A stretch of 64,000 nucleotides of DNA from Lepisosteus oculatus (taxonomy: Eukaryota > Chordata > Actinopteri > Semionotiformes > Lepisosteidae), in the NCBI RefSeq assembly GCF_040954835.1, contig NC_090698.1, positions 39,175,501-39,239,500 of the forward strand. The letters are read 5' to 3'. Positions within the stretch are counted from its first letter, which is position 1; every line of letters begins with the position of its first letter. Shown here one piece after another: positions 54,901 through 64,000 of this stretch. The notes beneath the pieces were generated by a model. That model was not told where the DNA came from and searched no databases. It saw nothing but the letters and a program-made list of their open reading frames with translations. A program made the position numbers and the translations under genes.

Positions 54901-55243
54901 AGGGTGGACACGCTAAACAATGAAAGATCTGACATTATATTTAGTTGTGGATGCTTTTGTGTAATTTTGTGTTAAATATATGTTTCCTGGAATAATTCCT
55001 GACATTGAAAAATAAATTAATTGCACTTAATGACCGTTTTGACTGGAAATGAAATAAGTGAAAGGGTGGTCTCTGACTTTTCACAGTACTTAAAGTGCTG
55101 TTAATATCTACAGTAGGTCAGTGGGAGTTAGTTATAATAAACATGAACACATTCATTCTGTTAACTACCTTTTCTTCCTTCATTTTTTCGATAGTGGACT
55201 CTGGAATGTCCCTCTCCCTGAGGAAATCGATAAGATCTTCCAT
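51977..55243 (-). CDS. SAM-like/HECT-type E3 ubiquitin ligase carried by the transposon
   Basis: Exon 1 (55243-55169, 25 codons from ATG) joins exon 2 (53872-51977) over a phase-0 intron (AAG|GTAGTT; TTTTTAG acceptor), giving about 656 residues. The join rebuilds a SAM-like N-terminus: MEDLIDFLRERDIPEST at the end of exon 1 side, then LMTDEQMRDYLPSYGDRLAV in exon 2. A conserved module lies at about 105-205 (VELGWMLYDEG...GGGTRKLSV...LFFPDGK), followed by an acidic Ser/Thr-rich linker (about 205-325). The C-terminal HECT-type domain has YDDGGVLRDCLSEFWHEF, RFCTGSD, and PMAHTCGCYL with the expected catalytic cysteine at about 622, and ends SNIWVMDIV. HECT ligases accept ubiquitin on this cysteine and pass it to substrates. 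Fish relatives are often labelled G2/M-phase-specific E3 ligase (G2E3)-like. The frame is intact. Lying inside the TIRs, it travels with the transposon; substrate unknown. Confidence 0.9.
53873..55168 (-). other. Intron of the HECT-type gene
   Basis: A 1,296-bp intron with GT-AG ends that splits the SAM-like segment between codons. Most of it is the nested Tc1-like element, so the ancestral intron was only about 250 bp. Confidence 0.75.
54044..55092 (+). mobile_element. Decayed Tc1/mariner-like element nested in the intron
   Basis: Inverted ends of about 55 bases: TACAGTACTGTGCAGAAGTC on the left and, on the right, the complement of a near match (GACTTTTCACAGTACTTA). Both contain GAGACCACCCTT and a TTTCCAGT stretch further in. 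TA dinucleotides at both borders fit the Tc1 target. Near 54800-54920 the plus strand reads a relic of the transposase C-terminus (LQEAWKN-PVDLFEKL-ESLL, then AVIKAKGGHAK) with stops. It postdates the host transposon. Confidence 0.85.
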
Positions 55244-56721
55244 CCTGGAATTGTGGCCTAGGAAGCACACATGGGACAGTGGTGCAGCATTGATTAGTTA
55301 GCATAGTGTAATTACCTAGCCTCCTGTTTGCCCAGACTCCAACAGTATGCATTATAGTACATTTAGAAGTAGTCCAGGACAGGCAACGATGACCAACACT
55401 CGCCACACATTTGCATTCACAGGGTGCACATACAGTAGGTCACACCCCAAGGGTATGTGAATGACAAATGTAGAGTAGGCTTTTCAATTTAATCTGACTT
55501 GTCACACACAGTATGCATTCACAGGCAGCACCTCACTCAACTAATCACTGTCTATAGAACACCCGGTTAGCTTGAGCTCAAAGATACAGATTTGATACAG
55601 TCTAAACTCTGCAGAAAGTTATATCTCTTGAAAGAGGGTTGGTCAATACTAACCTAGTGACTAGTTTTAACCTACTGTACTTTACCTTGTAATCATCTTA
55701 AGAGCAGCTAACTTATCAAAAAGTTACAGAAAGCTGAATTAAACCACAGCTGTAAAAACATGTTCTGTAAACCAAAAATTGATATAACTAAGTTTTGGAA
55801 TTGTTACTAAACACACACGAATGTCTTCATTATGATAACGGTTGTTTTGTGCGTGTCACTTGGTAATTTACAGCCTTAGGAAGCCGAAAAGACCGGATGG
55901 AGGGTTTGTAAAAATTAGACCGTTGTGCCTATCAAAGTCCGGCTCGGGAGACACACGGGCCGCTCCCATGGCAAGACGTTTGCGACAGTTTAATGTAGCC
56001 TGATCATGTTTAGTAAACATAAACATGCTTGTGATCCTGGTATGTTTCTGAGAGATACGCAATCACAGAATTGTATCTGAGCAATTAGACGGAGAGATAC
56101 TGGGGTTTGTCCAAGTACATTATTGGAAGGATATTGAAAATAAATAAGCATATCAAATCTCTTAACGTACAAAGGGGGAGAGTAAACAAAAATAATAAAA
56201 GACGTTCCCTTTAATGTATGTCTGTATTGTTACGGGTTTCATTAATTGTATCGAAGCAAATTTATGTTTTGATCGTGAATAGGCGACCCCAGATTGACTC
56301 GCGTAGAAGCTCATAGCACCATCCTCGCTCATATGGGTCCAAAGCTAGCTATGTTACTGTGCTGAAATAGCTGCTGGTAAAGTGTTTGCAGGAGCTGCCT
56401 TGTACTAACGGACGAAACCCCCACAAGTGTATAGGCCTACTGTTAGTTTTGCCTCATTAATTAGGTCGCACTTGAAAAGGTTAAATCGATCAACCAAAAC
56501 CATCCAAGTAGCTCTTGCATATGATTTTTTTTTACTTAGCTACGTTAGTCTATGTACAATTTACGCAGACGTTATTTAAGTCTGTGAATTGTATGAAGAT
56601 ATCAGTAGAATGTGGCACTGTACCTGGATTCAATTGTGAACAGTAGATTTCCTATGCCAGATGAGCAACCTACTGTACTTTCATTGCTGGCGCCAGAAGT
56701 GACGTCAAAACTGTGAGACTT
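55244..56721 (-). promoter_or_regulatory. Probable promoter and leader region of the HECT-type gene
   Basis: Between exon 1 and the right array lies about 1.5 kb without a convincing gene. Parts (55870-56110 and 56270-56340) are rich in CpG compared with the rest of the window. A consensus cAMP-response element TGACGTCA is at 56700-56707 and the palindrome CTGGCGCCAG at about 56687-56696, just inside the right array. A TTCCTAG acceptor-like site lies 18 bases upstream of the exon 1 ATG, so a non-coding first exon is possible. All of this is inferred from motifs. Confidence 0.4.
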
Positions 56722-57249
56722 GAAGTCGGAATTCTGAGTTGCTAAATCGCAATTCTGAGATACTAAGTCGGAATTCCGAGTTGCTAAGTCGCAATTCTGA
56801 GATACTAAGTCGGAATTCTGAGTTACTAAGTCGGAATTCTGAGATGCTAAGTCGCAATTCTGAGTTGCTAAGTCGGAATTCTGACTTACTAAGTCGCAAT
56901 TCTGAGATACTAAGTCGGAATTCTGACTTACTAAGTCGCAATTCTGAGATACTAAGTCGGAATTCTGAGTTGCTAAGTCGCAATTCTGAGATACTAAGTC
57001 GGAATTCTGACTTACTAAGTCGCAATTCTGAGATACTAAGTCGGAATTCTGACTTATTAAGTCGCAATTCTGACTTACTAAGTCGGAATTCTGAGATACT
57101 AAGTCGGAATTCTGACTTACTAAGTCGGAATTCTGACTTACTAAGTCGCAATTCTGAGATACTAAGTCGGAATTCTGACTTACTAAGTCGGAATTCTGAG
57201 ATACCATAGCGCGTTTTTTTTTACTCCCTGGCGGAAACGGGCTTCCATA
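56722..57249 (-). repeat. Right terminal inverted repeat with 23 tandem 21-bp units
   Basis: Mirror image of the left end. The terminal 45 bases (57205-57249) match the left, and 23 units of 21 bp (56722-57204) have the same variant positions. The unit order differs from the left array and the 147-bp duplication is missing, so the arrays evolve independently by gain and loss of units. The inward frame reads KKKRAM followed by heptads such as SQNSDLV on both ends. Confidence 0.93.
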
Positions 57250-57255
57250 GTTGTC
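57250..57255. repeat. Target-site duplication, right copy
   Basis: GTTGTC, identical to 48744-48749. Confidence 0.9.
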
Positions 57256-58733
57256 AGTGTGCACCGATGAGTTGAACAGTACTGTTTAACTGTTAGTGAA
57301 ATATCTCTGGATTTCACAAAACATATAGCAGTATTGCAGGCCTAAAAAGTGTTAAAAAATCACATCCATAGGGGATAACTAGTTGCACGCAGGCTTTTGT
57401 TGTGAGTTCCCAGTTGTGTTACTATGTATTTAATAAAATAACCAATCAACAAATTATAGTACAAAGCCACTTTTGCTGGATTTTGTCTTGTTCCCAGAGA
57501 AAAATTGAATAATGCTTAATGTAAACATCAAATACTGTGTAGTAGGAGAATAATAGCTTCTGAAGGCATCCAAATTGGTGGACCTTGACATGTGAGAACA
57601 TTTCAAAATGTATGGTGCATATGCCGAATATCATAATCATAGATCAGCCCCTACCTTTTTGAGACCAGGAAATATGAAGAGGTTTTTTTCTGGGTACCCA
57701 TGGAAATTTCAATATCTAAATATGCTATCACAGCAGGATGGAGAATTTACAGTAGTTACGTAACATCATGACATTAGAACGAGCCCTAATGATTCGATTC
57801 TGGCTAGGCTATCTTGAAATTGCTTCAGGTGAGCTCTATATTTTTCCATCTTATACTTTAGCATCAGTGGTATTCTTCAGGTGAAAGGAAAAATCTTAAT
57901 TGAAGGTCAAATATGAAATTATTTGTCCTTCATTGAAGCAAACACTATACTTCCTAAATTTGAACATAAAAATACATGTGAAAGTGGACTGTCCATCATC
58001 AGGAAGCTGCTCTTTCTTGTCAAGAGTAAAGAAAACCAGGAGCCTATCGTGGAAGGTAGGACTACACCTTGAACAGGATGGCAATGAGTATGAGCTATTG
58101 AATTTTTTTTATTATTATTCTGTCATGCATTGTAAAATGTTACAACACTGCACTATTGTAAAAAAAAAGTAATGTATAAAAAATAAAATCTCATTTTACC
58201 AGAAATATGAAATATGTAGTTCTTAAAGACAGATAGTGTGTTCACATTGATTTTTACACCTTGATAAGTGCAATTATTTAAACTGTGCTTGGTATTAATG
58301 TAAATTATGCAACCTTCTTGGCCAAAGACTTTGGATTTTGTAACAAACATCTTACAATTCTTCCATCAGAAAATCAATACTGAAACTGAGCAAATAAGAA
58401 ACAGTTAAATTTTAGAACAGTGCAAATGATATACTGGCAGGTCATTTATTGGCACAGGGCATGGAGTTTGCTTTATATTAAAGGCAGTCCACCAACATCC
58501 TCTTACAACAAGAAACACAAACCTTTATTCTGAGATACTAACCATGTGATTTTTAAAATAGTATTTTTAACAAATAAAAACCTGTAGCCAGACTCATGTG
58601 TTGAACACATTTGACAGTCAAATTTCCTTTTAAGACAGTAAAATAGTGAATGGTACAGTCTTTCCTAACATAATCCCAGGATATTTTTTATTTTCTTAAT
58701 TTCTGCTTAAATCTGCTGAAATAAACAGAGATC
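57256..58733. other. Non-coding host DNA
   Basis: AT-rich, with no supported gene or repeat. Confidence 0.5.
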
Positions 58734-58919
58734 AAGGAACAAGTAATAGGTTTATTCCATGCTGAAAAAAGAAGAAAGAAAACACAGTGTTTTGGCCATG
58801 GAGCCTTCTTCAGGTATTGCTGCTTAGTATAGTTGACACCTGAAGAAGGCTCCACGGCCGAAACACTGTGTTTTCTTTCTTCTTTTTTCAGCATGGAATA
58901 AACCTATTACTTGTTCCTT
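58734..58919. repeat. 82-bp near-perfect inverted repeat with 22-base spacer
   Basis: Arms 58734-58815 and 58838-58919 are complementary at 80 of 82 positions. Both mismatches are CpG-type transitions in the left arm. In the right arm the plus strand has CTGAAGA (58840), a short GGC/GCC stem and GAAAC (58860), which is the order of a hammerhead ribozyme core (CUGANGA, stem II, GAAA). The left arm has lost GAAA. Penelope-like retroelements carry hammerhead motifs in terminal repeats; membership here is only suggested. Confidence 0.8.
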
Positions 58920-59115
58920 TGCAGCCTACGCATGCTGACGCAGCTACCCACCTGAACTATTAGAGAATAATCAATACATGCAGTTATGGAGTTTATTACC
59001 AGAGTGTGTAATGGACATAGAAATGTTGGGATGTTTCAAAACGTTTGAAAAAAGAATTATCAAGATCTGATTAAGCACCGATCAACTGAACTGATGGAGT
59101 AAACTGTTTTTTACA
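58920..59115 (+). repeat. Possible repeat flank
   Basis: The sequence GCAGCCTACGCATGCTGACG and the following ~150 bases look like the outer part of the same repeat family. They include a frame ending GCFKTFEKRIIKI, similar in style to the remnant at 20521-20645. Weak. Confidence 0.3.
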
Positions 59116-59639
59116 GTACAACTGCAATAATGTTTATTAATTTGTTTAAAATGCTATAGAGTAACAACTTTTTTCATAAATCCTACAATAAATATGATCG
59201 TTATTCATAAGCTAAAGGGGTTTACTAACAGATAGTACATTGCACTAAAATGCACATTGGATTAAAATTCAGGATAAATCCTAAATTAAATAAGCAATCT
59301 GAGGTTTTTTAACATTGTCTATTTTAGCTGACTAAGTTGGTGTTCATTGGATGTAGACTAAAACTTATTTGGTTGGAGACGTGCAATTAAAGTACACTAA
59401 GGTAGTCATCCATCCTTTGTGTTAATCCAAACCTTTACTACAGAAAGAATATGATTTAGATTTTTATTTAGATGTGTGCATATTACACTATAAAAAGGAT
59501 CTGAACAAATGTTGTATGTACCACAGCCATAGTTCGTTCAGAGCTTCCATGCGGGACTTCAAGGTTTGTTTAACTGTGTTTTCTAATAAAAATGTCCTGC
59601 TTGTGTTTTCTTTTCTAATAGAAGATGACTTGATTAAGG

Positions 59640-60355
59640 GAATGGTGCATTTTGATTAGGCTGCTCATTCTGGATCAGTACAGTCAAGTACAACTGGAAG
59701 AGGCCATATGGAAGTAGACGTGTGTCCTGTCTAATTACATGCATTATCTCATTTGCCATTGTAAGGGACTGTTGTGCCATCTTCCATTTATTTAATTATG
59801 CTTTTCACATATTGGCAGGGACCATTTGGTCTAAAAATCCACATGGGGCTTTTGCAAGAATAAAAAATGTTCTGCCTTTTCAGTAATGCGGAGCAATTTG
59901 TCAAGTAATTAGCCACACTAATTAAATTTTTGTAGCTCTAATCAAACGAATATGCTAAAACATTCTTTCTGCCGCCAGTTCTCTGTCTGTTCACATTTAA
60001 CTTGATGGTTTAAAAGAGGCTCCTACTCTGGCTTCCACTCCACTTAATCACCTCATTTGCATTTTATATTGGTAAATCAAATTAAGCACCAGTAGCTTTT
60101 AGCGTGATTGACTGTGGTCAGGGCTGCTCAGATGGGACTTTTTTCACAGAAAATTAGACCAATTTTAATGTGAGCAAGGCCCAGCTTTCCTGTATTCAGC
60201 AAAATGCATTCACTCAGCTAATTAAAAGCATTTTTTGTGTTTGCCAGTGTTTGATAGATTTACCCAGCTGGTGTTGTCCATTCCCATTCTATAATTTTGT
60301 GATGGAGATTTCGCTTTATTTTTCAGCTTTTCTACTGGGTTATATAAAATGAAAA
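59640..60355. promoter_or_regulatory. Candidate conserved non-coding enhancer
   Basis: A repeat-free block with balanced, word-rich composition unlike its flanks. It holds four TAATTA homeodomain cores (59732, 59906, 59919, 60219) and an octamer ATTTGCAT (60055-60062), and has no coding frame of note. This is the usual make-up of vertebrate developmental enhancers. Conservation itself cannot be seen from one sequence. Confidence 0.4.
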
Positions 60356-61951
60356 CGCGATTAGTAGATCAGGGACAACATTGGATGAAACACTGTTCTG
60401 TGTTTGTTTCTGTGCTTGTTTGTATTTTATTTCAAAGATACTGAAAAAAGAAAGTCAGAAGAAAGTAAGCAATTCTTGGTAGTATATTTCACAATTGTGT
60501 ATACAATTTGGAGATTAATGACACAATAACAAGCTGATACAAATCAATGTAGAATGTGTCACAATACTTCAATCTAATATATTTATGAATGTGTGAAAAA
60601 TATCCAATAATCTTATGTATATTATAATCAATAAATGATAGTGACATCAATGACTAAATAAAAGGGTAAGAAAGCACCACTCAATGCTTTAACACGATAT
60701 TGTTTTATACCCTTGATTTCTTCTGTTACAAACATACAATATCAGTGTAAATTTTCTTTATTATTATCATTTAATCAAGTAATGTTCTAGTTTGCTTGCC
60801 AAGGTATGTTTCACACATGGGTTAGGTTGTATACCGATAGTGTAAGTCATCTGCCATATTTCACACATTTCTTTCAAAACTACAAGTATAAATAAATGCA
60901 CTTCAAATTTAGAAAACAAAACCAAATGCAATTAAGAAACATGCTGTAAGAAGCCAAATCATTATCTTAATGTTTTCCCCCCAAAACAATACAGGTACCA
61001 AAGTACTATAGCTGTGAAATTGGAACGGACTTGATAAGCACCAGAGTAAATTAAACGTGCCTAATGTGATCTTTGTAAAATTGCATAGTATTTTCCAGAT
61101 AACTATTACATAACGATCTACATTTATATTCATTTTTTATTTTGACTTTAAAAAATAAGCATGTGAAAAGAGAATTTGAGGGATACAGCACTACCAGAGA
61201 GCTAGATTTTATCAATAGACTTATAGTCAATCAAAGGGAGAAAAAACACACCTGAACATCTTTTTAAAAACATTCCTGTACTTTTACATGCTTAGCAGAA
61301 GAAACACAACCTACATTTTCAAAGCTTTAAAATAGCTTTGTTGAGCATTATCTTCTTTTAAAAGTAATAAGGTTTAGGTTTTATTTCAGAATGCAAGAAC
61401 ACAAATCAGATAGTTTACTATATGTTTCATTAGCTCTTCTGATGATATGAGAGCAATCTTCAGTGAATACTTACAAGCTAATTTGCTACTAAATCTATCC
61501 TAATAAATTGTAGGGACCAACAGGTTGGGTAAATCATCTACTGTATATCAGAAACCTGTTCTATCACTTATAACACATTCATATGCACTGGCTGAATACT
61601 TGTAATTAAAGAGCTATTGGATCTCTTAAATTGATATGCTTTTCTACATTTTTACATTAGCTCAATTCTATGTATGTAAAACAGACATAATCAAAGAATT
61701 ACGTGGTTTTATATGATGATCTGAAAGCTTGCTGCAACACATCAAAATCTGCCTCTTAATTTTTAGAGTTAATTATATTTGTTCTAAGATTGTGTAAATC
61801 ATGTGAGCAAACCTTTCTTCAAATATGTTTTGAAAACTTTTTGGAAATCAGTTAATTTGGTATTAGAAACAAGAGAGCAAATTTTGTACTGGAGCACAAA
61901 GATTTGAAAGTTTTTGTGTCATGTTTTAGTTCATGATATTAGGTGATTAAG
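60356..61951. other. Gene-free AT-rich DNA
   Basis: Nothing recognised. Confidence 0.5.
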
Positions 61952-62176
61952 ATAAGATCACTTTATTAGCCATATACAATTTCTTGCATTAGGATTCTCA
62001 CGTACCCCAACTTGCTCTCTATGAGACACACAGATAATGACAAGCTTGGGGTCAGCCATTGTACAGCACCCCTGGAGCAGTTGGGGTTAAGGGCCTTGCG
62101 CAGGAGTAGGATTCCTCTTCCAGCTGTGGGATTTGAACCAGCAATCTTCCAGCCACAGCCACAGAGCCACCACTCC
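61952..62176 (-). mobile_element. tRNA-derived SINE
   Basis: The minus strand has GGTTCAAATCCCAC (box B), the body with CAAGGCCCTTAACCCCAACT, the segment GTGTGTCTCAT-GAGAGCAAG, and the tail GGCTAATAAAGTGATCTTA. It is the same family as 35041-35876, but its tail is uninterrupted. Box A is decayed and there is no tRNA fold. Confidence 0.85.
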
Positions 62177-63739
62177 ATCCTTTATATGGTAGCTTATAAA
62201 TTCCTAGTATTATAAAAATGATACATCTCAGTGAAAGCTTTTAATAATTCATACCATATAAATGTACATATTTTGTGTGTGAACTACATACACTGTAACG
62301 GAGGGTAGTGTCCACTCCATCTTCACTTTGACACTAAGTGTCACAGAAAAATAAAATAGTAATAGTTATTACTTGATTAATTAGTAATTAATAGATATAC
62401 AATGCAAGACTGAGTATTAATTTATCAACAATACAATATGCATCTATCAAATAATAAAAATAAGACCAGGTGAAAAGAGCATTATGTAGCACACCGTAAA
62501 TAAGACATCAAGGAATATCATTGGTGATAGTATTGTTTTTATTTAGTATTTTGCACTGGATTCATCAAAGATTGTGAATCAACAACAATATGAGGTTTAT
62601 TTATTTAAATGTAATATAAGATTCCTTGTGTTATTTTTCCTGTGTTTCTTCACTTCCGTTATTGGCCCTTCATATCTACATTTACTGTATTGGTAAAATG
62701 TTTTTATTATTGTTGTTTTTTCCTGTTTGTCACACACGAACACAGAAACAGAAGATTAAAAAAAAGTGGCATTATTACTTTTGGTTGCAGTAGAAATACT
62801 TTTAGCAACTGTAGGTTTTGTAATAGCATGTCACCCAAAGTAATAGCAATAAGAAAGTCATTAAAGGGGATTAGCAGTAGAACTGGCATTTTAAAAATAA
62901 AAACTGCTAAGATTTCTGACAAGGGTACATGAATTCTCCTGGGAATAAACCCAACAGGAATTAATGGGTGCACTGCTTTACAGAGAAAGTGGTGTCTGCA
63001 GTGCTATTCCCTAGGATGTGACAGTCAAGTTAATTGCAGCTTTTAGGATCATTACTGTTAGCATGTGAAATTCACAATGGACCAGACTCCCAGTCTCTTG
63101 ACAATCAGGCTCCTACCAGTAGCGTGGAGCTGAAGTAAAAAGTGGGAAAATCCTGTTTAGTGTTTTGTTCTTACTGAACATGACCATGAAGCAAAAAGAA
63201 AAACATCTGATTTACGCTGAAATAAATATAGTTGATTAAATTGTTGACAACATTTTTGGATCCATCTAGTTATGAAATATTGTACTGCCTAAAATTGAAT
63301 ATTTCAAATAAACTGGGGCTTTTGCCTTAACATCTGAGGAAAAAAGCAGACATCATTCTCATTCTGACAATTCTCAAATGCTAAGAACAGATATGTCTTG
63401 TTGGGAATGCTAAAATATTTAAATCTTTTAAAAAGAGATTTGTAATTTGTGTTTGTTAAAGTAAAATATAAAGAAAGATATAAATAATATACCCACAACC
63501 CTGTATTGGATAAATTGGTAGATATGCATGGATAAATAATCTAAATGTATTTACATGTTATAAATAAGGAAGCTACTAAGGTGGTACAGATCTATTTAAC
63601 ACTTTACTGCCGTTTGTGATAAATATTTTTTTTATATTTAATATAAAATGTTGTGTGTTTAATCACTCAGGTAATGTGAAACTCTTATATTTAAAAGATT
63701 TCTTGGTTTAGACCAAGTCACAAGAAGATATACTAATTT
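62177..63739. other. Gene-free AT-rich DNA
   Basis: Nothing recognised apart from short chance frames. Confidence 0.5.
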
Positions 63740-64000
63740 CTGTCAAAATTCCTTTAATTCTTGCATTTCCCTCCCCTGGGTTCAGAGCTGGATTGTCATA
63801 TCTTTATTGCTAGCAGAAACTGTTATGACTGCTGAGAGGTCATAGGGGAACTGGCACCAAGTTAGCCATTTTTGTTTTTCCCCCAGGAAGGGTCTACCAA
63901 AGTGATATTCCAATGGGATGAGTGGCAGAAATGCATCATCAGCTCTTGGTTTTGCAGTATAAGCTCTGGCTGATCACATACTCCCTATTTAATTTACAGT
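63740..64000. other. Possible conserved non-coding block at window edge
   Basis: Less AT-rich, repeat-free sequence continuing past the window end. No reading frame or splice pattern supports an exon. It is flagged only because its composition differs from the preceding 1.5 kb. Confidence 0.25.

Larger units (their letters stand above)
48750..57249. mobile_element. Complete 8.5-kb IS3EU-like DNA transposon
   Basis: The element begins TATGGAAGCCCGTTTCC and ends with its complement, GGAAACGGGCTTCCATA, between identical GTTGTC hexamers. The first 46 bases of each end are the same apart from one adenine in a homopolymer (10 on the left, 9 on the right). Behind these lie inverted arrays of 21-bp units. 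Inside are an integrase-like DDE transposase gene (plus strand) and a SAM/HECT-type gene (minus strand), converging. A 6-bp duplication, TAY...RTA ends and an IS3-like transposase are, as I recall the Repbase scheme, the marks of the IS3EU superfamily. A nested Tc1-like element (54044-55092) accounts for about 1.05 kb, leaving about 7.45 kb of original element. Intact ends, target duplication and frames suggest a young insertion. Confidence 0.92.

Overview
This window looks like nuclear DNA of a ray-finned fish. The reasons are AT-rich non-coding DNA with no conventional host gene, several full-length 5S-rRNA-derived SINEs, tRNA-derived SINEs, a jockey/L2-type LINE, Tc1-like transposons, solo LTRs and spliced eukaryotic transposon genes. 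The species cannot be fixed from the sequence alone. No bacterial or viral gene organisation is present. I see no convincing exon of a host gene, so the window is probably intergenic or inside a very large intron.

Layout. Positions 1 to about 31,000 are repeat-poor, AT-rich and without genes, apart from a SINE pair near 4.5-5.5 kb and a few microsatellites; some blocks have the look of conserved non-coding elements. From about 31 to 48 kb repeats are dense: a 480-bp solo LTR with a perfect 5-bp target duplication (31627-32106), a 5S SINE inserted into a tRNA SINE (35041-35876), a decayed LINE on the minus strand (about 36600-39925), a second LTR (42988-43694), a decayed Tc1 element (about 44405-45480), two more 5S SINEs (46113-46648, 47551-48124) and LINE remnants.

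The outstanding object is an 8,500-bp DNA transposon at 48750-57249, flanked by a perfect 6-bp target duplication (GTTGTC). Its ends read TAT...ATA and are long inverted repeats, each holding a tandem array of 21-bp units (29 left, 23 right). It carries two convergent spliced genes. The plus-strand gene is an IS3/integrase-like DDE transposase. The minus-strand gene is a protein with an N-terminal SAM-like segment and a C-terminal HECT-type ubiquitin-ligase domain that keeps its catalytic-type cysteine. TIR termini, 6-bp TSD and transposase type agree with the eukaryotic IS3EU superfamily. Both genes look intact; a Tc1-like element has inserted harmlessly in the ligase gene's intron. The transposase would act on the ends; the HECT protein is cargo whose role (host-factor degradation, or control of the transposase) is not shown by the sequence.

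Right of the transposon are an 82-bp near-perfect inverted repeat with a hammerhead-like core (58734-58919), a strong candidate conserved enhancer (about 59640-60355), a minus-strand tRNA SINE (61952-62176) and more gene-free DNA.
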